Made by a program: the position numbers and the translations under genes. From contig NC_133158.1 in assembly GCF_040802235.1 (NCBI RefSeq), forward strand, positions 82,322,501-82,386,500: a DNA stretch of 64,000 nt, read 5' to 3'. A model generated the notes under the pieces. The model saw only the letters and a program-made list of their open reading frames with translations, did not search any database and was not told where the DNA came from. This stretch comes from Manis javanica (Eukaryota; Chordata; Mammalia; Pholidota; Manidae). Position 1 is the first letter of the stretch. Each line of letters begins with the position of its first letter. Shown here piece after piece: positions 12,961 to 22,681 of the stretch.

Positions 12961-15900
12961 AAGGAAAAGAATTATAAAAGTATGTAGTCTACCATAGCAG
13001 ACTACATTTCAAATTATATTCAAACAGGAATGATAAAACTTAGACGATTATTCAATCCCTTGGGTTACAAAACTCTTTTAATAGGAGCACTGTTAAATTG
13101 ATTCAGTCCAGAAAAACATCATGCCCATGCCTATCCCAGCTATGGATATGGACGACAGTGAATAAGGGCTATTCTCCCAGAAAGCAAGATTGGAAGCTGT
13201 GAGACTGACATACCAAGGAACTCACTGTCAGGACAGAGCCCTTGCATTACTGTCTAGTTATAATATGTGCTATGGCTAATGGACTCTATATATTTTATTC
13301 AACCCTTCTCATTCCCAAAGGTGAGCTATTATTTATGTAATTATTACTATGGGATAATGTATTGTAGGAAGATCAACCTTCATTTAATTATGTATCCCTA
13401 GGCTATAAAGAAGCTCATGAAGGGATGACCAAGAAAATGAAATCTAGATTTAAGCATGTAGGCATAGGTATTTGAAACTTTGTGTTATCTCCATTTGGGG
13501 AGAAATGCTTTGGTTTTATAATAGCTCAGGGATTTCTACAGGCTAATATATATTCCTATGAATTTTGTGTACCTTAGTACCTTAATAAACCTTCATTGGT
13601 TTATTAGGTACATATAGATGTTGGATTATTTCAGCAATTTACCCTACCCTAATATATTAGCTAAACAATCTGGGCAGAATTAACCCCACCTTCAACTTTA
13701 GAGTTGGAGCCATTATTGGTCTAAGTCAATTAGGGTAATACTACCCACCTTGCCACAATACTAAATCACAGTAGGCAATATCACAGAGAATTCAATATAG
13801 ATCTCAGATCAAACTGTGCCTGAAACCCAATGTATGCCTTGTGTTTTAATTAGTAAAACCAATAAACACCCATGACTTGTTTAAGTATTTGATTTTTTCC
13901 TTCACAGCAGCTAAAAATGAATAAAAATAAGTACTTATATTTTTATGATTTATAAAATAAAATGTTCTCTATTTAAGAATTCAATAATTGAGGGCAATGT
14001 GGAAACAGTATCAAGAACAGGAAAAATTATTATGAACTAGTTAGCCACACAAAATAGAGAAAATACAATTCTATGTTTAAGATCATGGATTAGCTAAAAT
14101 CTTGAGTGGAAAGCTGACTGCATGGATACTGTCTTTTATGTCCTAAGATGTAACCTCTGAGTGATGTTAGCAATTATGATGACATATTGGTATGAAATCA
14201 GGAAATGAGTAGCAAATTCAGTCAGCACAGCAGGTGATCAGGAATAGAGAGACGTAAGGAAATGTCAGGGAAGGTTTGGAGAGACTTCACATCTCCATTA
14301 TACATAAGCTAGACTCCCTACTGGGTCATGAAATCAGGACCTAATGGCAGCTGGCTACAGACATACATTTGTTGATGTGTAATTTGCTATTAGAAATGAC
14401 TCTCTAGTCTGTGCGGGGCAACAGAGAAATAGTCTATGATACTGTTTGAAGTGATACTAGTTATTCAGAAGCAGCATATTACTTTCCTCACTATTAGTTG
14501 GTGGGATTCAAATCTGAACATAGTCAATCCTTTAAATGTATATCATGTACTATGCATTTTCTAGAAGATATTTCTGCTTCAAATTTTCCTATTGATAATA
14601 CATATGTCTAGTTCACAAATCATTAACACAGAAATTAATTTTGTATTACTTATAGACTATATAATATTCTCAGGCAAATAAGATAATTAAATGTAGAATT
14701 TATTTATTTTAAATAAATAAGCTTGTATATTGTCTTAGATTTTTTCCTCTTTATTATATTTCTCCAGTAATTGAATGACTTACATGAGGGGAAACATTAA
14801 TTAATTTAAATAAATTAACTCTAACCACAAATCTTTTCAAGTTAACTAATTTTAACATATCCGAAGCTGTGGCTGTATTGAAATATAAGCCCTCTTAGGT
14901 TTGCCATGACATGATCTAAAGTGCAATTTTTCAATCCTGACAATATATGGGTGTATATTACTCCAGTGCTTTGTTACTTAAATGCAATGCTAAATGTGGT
15001 ATTAGATTGCTTTCATGCTAGGGGATCCTGTTCACTGCTTTTAAATAGTCTTCTATCATAGGAAGCAGATAGACTAATGAGATTACCAATTTACTATGTG
15101 AAATAAAATATATTTAATAATCACATTGTTATATCCAAATAACATATTCTAAGTATCTGTGCTTTTCCACCTTTAAGAAAAAGCTCTGTTGGATTTATGA
15201 CATGACAGTTAATAATAATCACTATTTAGTGTACTAAATTAAAAATCACAGGCCACAGGTATGTAAAAGTATGACAGTGTTTTTATGGAAAATATCTAAT
15301 TTTCATCAATTCCAGGTAAACTTGGTCACTTCAGATGTATACTGTGTCTATTACATGTATTTCCCTTTAGTTCCAATAAACAGGTTGGCTTTTTAAGATC
15401 TATTGATCTAAGAGAACTTTATAACATTATGTTGGTGAAAAATTTAATCATTAGCTATGCTTACAAATTTATCTGATATTGAGATACATCTGTTCTCAAT
15501 CAGCCAGAAATCAGGGATATTTGATTATACTCTAAAACTACTCTGTACTCCCAGGATGTTTACTAGGACAGTTTCTTCTTGCCCCAGCCTCAGCATCCCA
15601 AACAGCCTGTACAGGAGAAGCTTTATTTTAGTTCCCTTGTGAAGGCCCAGGGACTACAGTGAAACAGCTGCCTCCAAAGGGTCCATATTGAAAATCAGGC
15701 ACTGGTTCTCTTTAATCTCAGGCCCCCAAAGACTTTAGCAGACCTCTAACATTTTGCTTTCTCTCCAACTTCTTTTCCTATCCAGTCTCAATGTGAGCCT
15801 TTACTTCCTTTGAGGTAAGAACACTGGTATAGTAAGTTCTCTTTCAAACTCCTTGTGGTCTTATATGGGCTGTGGCTTTTAATAATTTATGTTAAAGTAC

Positions 15901-16034
15901 AATAATTTGGTGCCTTTGCTTTGGTCTACTATGTCAGGACCTCTTTAAGATAATAGTTATCAGAGCCTGAATAGGGAGATTTCAGAGAGTGGGATTGTTA
16001 TGGATAAGTTGATAAATATTTCAAAAAAAGATCT
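12961..16034. other. intergenic DNA with one strong inverted repeat
   Basis: No gene recognised over 3 kb. A near-perfect inverted repeat lies at 13577-13611 (two arms of 14-15 bases around a 6-base loop). AT palindromes occur near 14699-14720 and 14795-14817. The small frame at 15457-15642 has no recognisable features. Confidence 0.55.
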
Positions 16035-16118
16035 GGCCTGGAGTGTTTCCTGTGTGCTAGGCACTGTGCTAAGCATTTTGTATTAATTGCCTCACTTCTG
16101 ACAACTATACTTTATGCA
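16035..16118 (-). repeat. MIR SINE fragment
   Basis: 'tgtgtgctaggcactgtgctaagcattttg' in pieces, followed by 'attaattgcctcac', is the reverse-strand MIR tail. It stops abruptly where the LTR at 16119 begins, so the LTR appears to have inserted into an existing MIR, which gives the order of events. Confidence 0.55.
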
Positions 16119-16538
16119 TGTTGGAGGAGGTCATCAAGAGGACATGACCTCCAACTGACCTGTGAGCTGAACCTTCGCAATCAGATGGGAGCCCCAATTG
16201 ACTCCTGACCTGGACCCTGCCAATCCTCAAGCTGGACCCACCCCTTCCTCTGACTTGGGGTGGTACCTTCTGCCCATTGTTCCTGCTCTAGGAACCATTT
16301 AAGGATTCAGCCTGGATAGAGTAATATGCTATTGAAACCATCTGGACTGTTTACACGACTGAATCCCATTAAGGCCTTTCTGTAAACTCTTCAGGTTTTG
16401 GCTGGCAGAGGTAGAGATCTGTGTGTCTTGCCATGGCAGAAGATATGCCTCCTAATATGTAAGTTTCCTTGCTTATTAAAACTACCAGTTTGGAGTGGCC
16501 TGCCTTTTTCTTCAGTCTCTTCTTGCTCTGCATTTACA
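16119..16538 (+). repeat. 5' LTR of an older ERV (host of a nested provirus)
   Basis: A 420-base unit that starts TGTTGGAGG and ends TTTACA. It has an ATTAAA-type polyadenylation signal near 16476-16482 ('tattaaaactacc') followed by a 'ttcttcagtctcttcttgctctg' style R-U5 end in pieces, which is typical of retroviral LTRs. What follows (16539 on) is leader-like rather than flanking DNA, and no matching duplication adjoins its right side, as expected for a 5' LTR. The matching 3' LTR was not found. Exact ends are inferred from TG...CA alone. Confidence 0.45.
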
Positions 16539-16722
16539 GGGGCCAGTTTCAGATTACATCTTGGGGAGTATCAACAATTGTCAAGCCATCCAGGAGACCC
16601 TGAATAAATGGGTCTTGGGAAAGAGGCATATGTGGGGAATACCAACTTGGGAGAGGTGGCCTATATGTTATGCTTGTAGACTGCTGCGTGTATACAGGGA
16701 TGTCCACAAAAAGGTCAGCTGG
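16539..16722 (+). other. leader of the older ERV, left half
   Basis: Sequence directly after the putative LTR, starting 'ggggccagtttcag' and running to 'aaaaaggtcagctgg', where the younger provirus begins. I read it as internal ERV leader or gag start because it is bounded by an LTR on one side and an insertion with duplication on the other, and ERV-like sequence resumes after the insertion at 19028. No primer-binding site could be assigned with confidence. Confidence 0.35.
16718..16722. repeat. 5-bp target-site duplication GCTGG, left copy
   Basis: GCTGG immediately precedes the 5' LTR (TGTGGATAAA) of the nested ERVL-like provirus and recurs immediately after the 3' LTR at 19023-19027. Five bases is the usual duplication length for ERVL integrases. 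Confidence 0.65.
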
Positions 16723-17219
16723 TGTGGATAAAATGAGAGTTCCTGTGACCAGGATTCTCATCTGGCCCTGCTTGACTAGCTCACTGCATACCTGTGGGCA
16801 ATACATGGCTGTTGACTCTATATAAAGAGCTCCACCCAGTGCTCTGGGCACAACATGGTGGCAGGGCTGCAAGGCTGCAGGAGAGCAGAGCAGAGGCTGG
16901 AGTGGTTGCAGTACTGAGGACAGAGGCCCAGAGGACAGCTGTGCAGGATGACTGTGCAGAGAGGCCCAGAAGACAGCTGTGTGGGATGGCTGTGCAGACA
17001 AAGAGGCCCAGAGGATAGCTGTGCGGACAGAGGGGCCCAGAGGCAGAGAGTACCTTGCTGCATACAGACTTGCTGTGAGTGAACAGGATTTTAGTGACTG
17101 ACCTGCCACCTGGAAATAAGGTTGGGTATAACCCTTTCACTCTGAGAATGTCTTATTGTCATTTTCTTTGGTCACATTGCATCCATAGTGAACTTGCCCA
17201 TACAACAGGGCTGAAACTC
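16723..17219 (+). repeat. 5' LTR of nested ERVL-like provirus
   Basis: Begins TGTGGATAAAATGAGAG. A TATA box (tctatataaag) lies at 16818-16828, the usual place about 100 bases into a retroviral promoter region, and an AATAAG polyadenylation-like signal lies at 17115-17120 (AATAAA in the other LTR). The middle carries tandem copies of an element around GAGGCCCAGAGGACAGCTG. Its end is set by comparison with the 3' LTR, where CA directly precedes the duplication; the corresponding bases here are mutated. A promoter once, probably inactive now. Confidence 0.72.
16920..17046 (+). repeat. minisatellite-like tandem units inside the 5' LTR
   Basis: Repeated units starting 'gaggcccaga' and containing 'acagctgtg' and a 'gactgtgcaga' or 'ggctgtgcaga' tail recur four times or so at about 20-45 base spacing. 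Copy number differs from the 3' LTR (18757-18862), where one block is shortened. Long open frames on both strands here (up to 186 codons) are a by-product of the GC-rich repetition. Confidence 0.65.
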
Positions 17220-17315
17220 TTTAGTAAGACAATTGGTGAAAGTCGGCAGGGTTCATTGTTGACCAAGGGAAGACAGGCTGCCCTTGAGGGGTGCTTCAGT
17301 GGGCTGCCCCAGTGA

Positions 17316-18400
17316 ATGGGGAGACAGTGGATTGTCCCCCAATGGGTATGTGGTCTGAGGTGGATGCCTCCTAGAGCACTGGGCCCTACCCCAGGACTGG
17401 GGCAAGTGGAGGTGACACCTGGGGCAGTAGGGGTGGCCCTTGGTATAATAAGTAGATTCTTTGAGAAGCAGAGTGCCCATGAGGCAGCAGGGACTATGGG
17501 TTGGCTGCTTCTCATAGTATTAAAAAAGTCTACAGAAGAGACCCAAGAAATGGTGGCAGGAGAACGTGAGCTACAAACTTCTGTGGATTCCCTGAGAGAG
17601 GAGATGGCCTTGATGCGGAAGGTGGCACGAGAGTGCCAGCAGCAAGGTGCCATTGGAGATGAGATGGCAGCACTGCCAGGTGTTCTGAAGGAGGAAGAGG
17701 CCATTAAGGGAAAAGACGGACTACTGAGGGAAGCACAGGTGGAAGTGGCATGAGAACATCAGCTGCAAAGCATTGAGGTGAAGGTAAGAGACCTTCTGAA
17801 GACTGAGCTGGCATTGTTGTGAGGCACTGTAACAGAGGAGGCACTTGGGGGAGTGGAGAGAAAGGTGCCATCAGCCCCAGAAATGGAGGAGCTAGAGAAG
17901 AATGAAGGGGTGGTGCTGGAGGCACTGGCCCATCTCAAAGCACACCCAGTGGTTGTAAAGAAAATAAAGACCCAGCAGCTGAAAGCTCCCCAAGGAGAGG
18001 AGCAGCCCCCTCCCCAGGTCATGGAGCACTCTATGGTCCACCCCTATACTCAGGGTGTGCCGGTGGCTGGGGGACTTAGGGGTGGATAGAATTGTTCTGT
18101 CGGAATCAGAGATGGGAAAGCTATCTTCCCTGACAGTGCAGCCTACTTTGAGGCAGTGATTACAAAATGCGAGGTGACATTTACAGTAGCTGAAGCAATG
18201 AGAACCCAGAAAGAAATAAGACCTGTTACTCACAGGAGGAATTTGAGGGGCCCTATGAGGGTTATGAGGACCCAGATGTGGGTTGATTTGATACGGGCAG
18301 GAGTAGATGGAAGGAAACTAGACTGGAAGCCAAATAGGATCTTACTGGAGCTATGGCAACAGCTGAAACCAGAGCAGCAGTCAAGCCATTCAGACTAAAG
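17316..18400 (+). pseudogene. gag-like remnant of the nested ERVL provirus
   Basis: Two open plus-strand stretches (17316-17753 and 17853-18089), then a further one at 18156-18398, lie in different frames, so the original gene is broken by stops and shifts. The first stretch is rich in E, L, K and R from about residue 70 onward with heptad-like leucines (around 17540-17750), consistent with a coiled coil near the N terminus as in ERVL gag proteins. The last stretch has a charged 'RAGVDGRKLDWKPN' segment followed by 'LLELWQQL', which looks capsid-like. Protease, RT, RNase H and integrase are absent; the sequence jumps to the pre-LTR region at about 18420-18555. Gag would form the particle core; this copy cannot. 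The identification is by position and style, not by a clear catalytic motif. Confidence 0.45.
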
Positions 18401-18555
18401 AGGTATAGGTCAGAGACAGAGCCAGGAATCTGGCCTGTGTGTGCAAGACTTTGCTGGAGAGGCTGGAGAACAATGTTTGAGCTTCCTTGCACAGGGACCA
18501 TTGCAGAGGACTAAGGGCACATAGATTGAGAGGAGAGAATCCTGGAGGAGTGGAG

Positions 18556-19022
18556 TGTGGATAAAATGAGAGTTCCTGTGGCCAGGATTCTCACCTGGCC
18601 CTGGTTGAGACTAACTCACTGCACACCTGTGGGCAATACATGGCTATTGACTCTATATAAAAAGCTCCACCCAGTGCTTTGGGTGCAACACAGTGGCAGG
18701 GCTGCAAGGCTGCAGGAGAGCAGAGCAGAGGCTGGAGTGGTGGCAGCACCGGGGACAGAGGCCCAGAGGACAGCTGTGCAGAACGACTGTGTGGGATAGC
18801 TGTGCAGACAGAGAGGCCCAAAGGACAGCTGTGTGGACAGAGGGACCCAGAAGCAGAGACCAGCTTGCTGCATGCAGACTAATTCTGAGTGAGCGAGATT
18901 TTAGTGACTGATCTGCCACCTGGAAATAAAGTTGGGTATAACCCTTTCACCCCGAGAACGTTTTGCTGTCATTTTCTTTGGTCACATTGAATCTATAGCA
19001 AACTTGCCCAGGGCTGAAACCA
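18556..19022 (+). repeat. 3' LTR of nested ERVL-like provirus
   Basis: A near copy of 16723-17219 in the same orientation, starting TGTGGATAAAATGAGAG. TATA box at about 18651-18660 and a canonical AATAAA at 18925-18930. It lacks a 7-base stretch (TACAACA) present near the end of the 5' LTR and has one fewer tandem block. It ends in CA at 19022, directly against the right GCTGG duplication. Several substitutions separate the two LTRs, so the insertion is not recent. Confidence 0.74.
18757..18862 (+). repeat. minisatellite-like tandem units inside the 3' LTR
   Basis: The same GAGGCCCAGAGGACAGCTG-type units as in the 5' LTR, with fewer or shorter blocks. The difference between LTRs of one provirus indicates slippage or unequal exchange after integration, because LTRs are identical when a provirus forms. 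Confidence 0.6.
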
Positions 19023-19027
19023 GCTGG
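19023..19027. repeat. 5-bp target-site duplication GCTGG, right copy
   Basis: Matches 16718-16722 and directly follows the CA end of the 3' LTR. Together the pair shows that everything in 16723-19022 arrived as one insertion. Confidence 0.65.
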
Positions 19028-20580
19028 CAAGACAGCTGGTTTAATGGATTTGCTTGAGGAACTGTGCCTTGCATGCTGTAGCATAAGGGAAAGAATGGCT
19101 GCCTCAGTGGGCTGGCCTCTAATGTGGGCAGTGCTGCTGGCCACCTATGCCCAACCAGTGGCTGAAACTCAAGTTATGAAAGTTGGAAGAAGACCTGAGG
19201 CTAGAGAAGACATTTAGTTGTCCACTACTTTGCTAGCTTTGGGTCTGGCAAGGTAGGAGAGCAAGATAATAAGTTGGAGAGTTTAGTGTGCTGTTTGCAA
19301 AACTAGGAAGGTGTGAAATGATATAAACTAAGGTATGAATGCTTGTGTCAGACCCTGACAGACACCAAGAGGTGTAATCCCTGGGGAAGTGATGAGCATG
19401 AGGAGGAGGATATTATGGTAAGGCTGTGGTTGATAATGGAAGAGACAGAGTCCCTATGCTGTCAGACTGCTAATACAAAGGAAAGCAACAGCACAGCCAC
19501 ATAAACTCTAGCCAGTGGGGCAGCCCCAATGCAGGAACCATTCATGGGGAGAGAATACATGCCTAGTGAGCTGGTTGATATAACTGCCCCTTCAGTAGGT
19601 CCAGCAAATTAGGTGCATAGGAAAGGCAGCCACTGAAGAGCAGCCGTGGTCCTCTGGGATGGATGAGTTACCTCATACTCCCGGGTGATGGAGGCTACTC
19701 AGTCTCCACTGGGATCCTTTTGTTCTGCTCCAAGCTGGCCCTATTGAAACACTCTGTACAGAAATGGAACACACAAAATTGATGGAGGGGAGAAGGTGGG
19801 AGTCCTGGTCTGACATATCCTGCCCATGGTGTATCTCCTCATGCCTGACATGGCTGCATTCCCTGGCCACACATGTTGGCATGAACAACTAGGTCAAATT
19901 CCTAAAGCTGTAGCCACACTAACATCTAAGGATCAGGTCATGAATTTTTCTAAAAGCAGAACTTCCTATACAAATTTCTATTGAATATCTGTCTTTCCAA
20001 CCTAGATTTCTGTTATTTCTGTGGTGTGCATTCATGGGTTGGGCACCTGAAGGAAATACCTTTCTACAGTTGGCCAGTTTGTATGCCTGACAAAAGAATC
20101 AATCAAGCTATTGGGTGTGTGGACACCTACACCTCTCTAGCTTGTCAGGATTGCTATGATGGTCCTCACCACTCCAGGGAGGAGGCTGGAAGACCCTAAA
20201 GTGGTACAGTAAGGAAGAAGCTTGGGCTAGTACTCCTCATTCATCTGACCCAGAAAACTGGCCTGTGGCACACCTACAATCAATAATGTTGGGCATGGGT
20301 ATTCTTTTTTTGTCCATCAAACTGCTAACTGACAGGGTCCTAAAAACACCACTACCCAGAGCCATGGGTGGCTACACTCATATATGAGATAGGCTCATGT
20401 GACTTACCCCAGGTTATTAGGCATTTGAGCGTTTGTGCACCCCCATGTTGGGAATAGAAACATCAATCTAAAAAGAACCAACCTAATTGTACCAGGGACA
20501 TGGGATGGATATCTCTGGAACTATGCAGCCATTCTGTACCATTAAAGGAACAGTGACTGAAGCACTTCTGAAGAGTCACA
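19028..20580 (+). pseudogene. older ERV, internal remnant (gag-like), right half
   Basis: After the nested provirus, sequence with ERV character resumes: GC content stays above the surroundings, purine-rich gag-like wording occurs at 19160-19450, and a part near 19098-19125 resembles 17289-17316 of the nested provirus, as expected for two related ERVs. A plus-strand frame at 19981-20199 contains a CYFCG-type cysteine pair followed by histidines, which might be a decayed zinc knuckle, but spacing does not fit the CX2CX4HX4C rule. Stops and shifts are frequent. No RT or integrase motif seen. With 16119-16722 this would make a truncated ERV about 2.1 kb long once the nested insertion is discounted. 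No 3' LTR is found before unique DNA resumes near 20580. Confidence 0.4.
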
Positions 20581-20835
20581 TTTTGAAAACTACTCTTTAC
20601 TAGAATGATTCTTTATGAGAAAGAATAAAATGTCAAATAAATATAATTCACTGAAACAAATTGAAAGCATAAGCCAAATTAACTGATATTTCCCTCAGTA
20701 TCAGTCACAAAATAAATTCTAAGAATGTATGGTAGGAAGAAATGAATATAGTAAAAATAAAAGCATTGACTTAATTTCCATTAGTGATATAACCAGGAAT
20801 ATAGTTCATTATCAGCAAATTAAGTAAACCTCAAG

Positions 20836-20850
20836 AAAAACTATTTTCTG
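20836..20850. repeat. 15-bp target-site duplication of the L1 composite, left copy
   Basis: AAAAACTATTTTCTG lies immediately before the L1 5' end and recurs exactly at 28700-28714. The A-rich start fits the L1 endonuclease preference for TTTT/A on the opposite strand. The copies lie nearly 7.85 kb apart, so the whole interval between them behaves as one insertion. Confidence 0.85.
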
Positions 20851-21646
20851 GGGTGGGGTGGAGCCAACATGGTGGCGTGAATAGGACAGTGGGAATCTCC
20901 TCCCAAAAACATATATATTTTTGAAAATACAACAAATACAACTAATCCTAAAAGAGAGATGAGAAGACACAGGACAACAGCCTGACTACATAGACACGTG
21001 CAAGAGCCCAGCGCCTGGTGAAAGGGGTAAGACACAAGCCCGGGCCAGCAAGACCCCAGCACACCTCCCCCCCAGCTCCCGGAGGGAGGGAGAGGGAGCC
21101 CAGGACTGCTAAACACCCAGCCCCAGCCACCCGCACCAGAGCACAGACACAGTGCATGTGTGGAGGGCTAGAAACTAGGGAAATAGGGCAGCAAAACTTC
21201 TGAGCGGGTGCCGAAGCTGATGCCCCTGTGACAAAGAAAAGACAGTGCTCTTTGAAAGTCTTAAAGGGAAAGGGATTTAACAGCTAGATGGAAACAACAC
21301 AGGTCACAGCCCAGTGGCTAGAAATTACAGGGAAAACTGGGCACAATAACCCCCTGGGCAACAGCTCTGAGACCCCTCACGGAGGTAAACAGCCAAACAG
21401 CGCCCCCCCCAGTCCATTACCCCTCCCAGCGCTGCAAAAGCAGAGAAACAGCGTAAGGCAAAACATGCCCACAGAAAGGCAGAAAGGAAAATTCCTACAC
21501 TTCGGCTGGGCAAGACACAAAGACCCAGCCTACACACAATTACCCAACACAAGCCACTAGGGGTTGCAGTTGTCCCAGTAAAGAAAGGCCAGTAGCAAGT
21601 GAAAAGTTTTGGCCCTCCCAGCTGACAGTCAATAGCACCTGTCAAC
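20851..21646 (+). promoter_or_regulatory. L1 5' UTR with internal promoter region
   Basis: Starts GGGGTGGAGCCAACATGGTGGC-like (described in part), the usual opening of mammalian L1 5' UTRs, directly against the duplication. At about 796 bases it is of normal length for a full-length element, and it is richer in G+C than its surroundings (around 21030-21140 and 21370-21430). In active L1s this region carries an RNA polymerase II promoter that starts transcription at base 1. Several CpG sites of the promoter look decayed. No open frame with recognisable content precedes ORF1. Confidence 0.8.
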
Positions 21647-22486
21647 ATGAAAAGGCAAAAAACTATGATCCAGACAAGAATAACCCAGACAGCTTCGGCA
21701 TCTGCTACATCTTCCCCTGAGAAGGAACCTGGGGAGATAGATTTAGCCAGACTTCCTGAAAAAGAATTCAAAACAAAAGTCATAACCATGCTGATGGACT
21801 TGCAGAGAAATATGCAAGAACTAAGGAAGGAGAATACAGAAATAAAACAAGCTCTGGAAGAACTTCAAAACAGAATGGACGAAATGCAAGAGACCATTAA
21901 TGGTCTAGAAAACAGAGAACAGGAATGCAGAGAAGCTGATGCAGAGAGAGATGAAAGGATCTCCAGGAATGAAAGAATCCTAAGAGAGCTGAGTGACCAA
22001 TCAAAAAGGAAAAATATACGCATTATAGGAATACCAGAAGAAGAGAGAGAAAAAGGGATAGAAAGTGTCTTTGAAGAAAGAATTGCCAAAAACGTCCCCA
22101 AACTAGGGGAAGAAATGGCCTCTCAGACCACAAAGGTATACAGAAATCCCATGACAAGGGATCCAAGGAGGGCAACACCAAGATACTTAATAATTAAAAT
22201 GGCAAAGATCAAAGACAAGAACAAAGTATTAAAGGCAGCCAGAGAGAAAAAAAAGGTTATCTACAAAGGAAAACCCATCAGGCTATCATCAGACTTCTAA
22301 ACAGAAACCCTACAGGCCAGAAGAGAATGGCATGATATACTTGGCCTCGAACCAAGACTACTGTATCCAGCACGAATATCATTTAAATATGAAGGAGGGA
22401 TTAAACAATTCCCAGACAAGCAAAAGTTGAGGGAATTTGCCTCCCACAAACCACCTCTACAGGGCATCTTACAGGGACTGCTCTAG
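21647..22486 (+). pseudogene. L1 ORF1 (RNA-binding chaperone), premature stop
   Basis: The start codon at 21647 (MKRQKTMIQT) fits L1 ORF1. Residues about 40-110 are E/Q/R/L-rich and form the trimer coiled coil; an RRM begins near residue 119 (KNIRIIGIPEEE) and continues to about 205; the C-terminal domain starts KGKPIRLSSDF. A TAA at 22298-22300 ends the protein after 217 residues where the family continues (TCA to TAA is the simplest change). Beyond it the same frame stays open to TAG at 22484-22486, with family wording such as LLYPARISFKYEG and FPDKQKLREFAS. The uninterrupted gene would have about 279 residues. The stretch just before LLYPAR seems a few codons short. ORF1p coats L1 RNA and is needed for movement; loss of the C-terminal domain disables it. 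ORF2 follows after about 195 bases. Confidence 0.88.
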
Positions 22487-22681
22487 ATGGGAGCACTCCT
22501 AAAAAGAGCACAGAACAAAACACCCAACATATGAAGAATGGAGGGGGAGGAATAAGAAGGGAGAGAAATAAAGAATCACCAGACCACGTGTATAATAGCT
22601 CAACAAGCGAGTTAAGTTAAACAATAAGATAGTAAAGAAGCGAACCCTGAACCTTTGGTAACCACATACTTAAAGCCTGCA

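Larger units (their letters stand above)
16723..19022 (+). mobile_element. ERVL-like provirus, internally deleted, two LTRs
   Basis: Two directly repeated LTRs (16723-17219 and 18556-19022) flank about 1.3 kb of internal sequence. The whole is bounded by GCTGG duplications, so it is one retroviral insertion. A full ERVL provirus has roughly 5-6 kb with gag, pro/RT/RNase H/integrase; here only a leader and gag-like region remain, and the sequence then passes straight to the short region before the 3' LTR ('gagaatcctggaggagtggag' in pieces). That pre-LTR sequence resembles the one before the 3' LTR of the 55542-58950 element ('gattctggagggatgga'), so both belong to the same broad group. It sits inside an older ERV. 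It cannot move by itself. Confidence 0.75.

Noticed and set aside
16549-17109. 186-codon minus-strand frame (and overlapping frames of 119 and 81 codons)
   Set aside because: It lies across the GC-rich tandem units of an ERV LTR. The same pattern recurs in the other LTR (18591-18919). The repetition suppresses stops in several frames; the product is a low-complexity leucine/serine/proline/cysteine-rich string without domain features.
17159-17704. 181-codon minus-strand frame
   Set aside because: It is antisense to the gag-like stretch 17316-17753 and the end of the 5' LTR, and its composition mirrors that of the plus-strand sequence. No recognisable domain.
16723-19140. Tandem LTR-internal-LTR-internal array from unequal recombination
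   Set aside because: First considered because sequence after the second LTR resembles sequence after the first. The exact GCTGG duplication at 16718-16722 and 19023-19027 supports a nested insertion into a related ERV instead.
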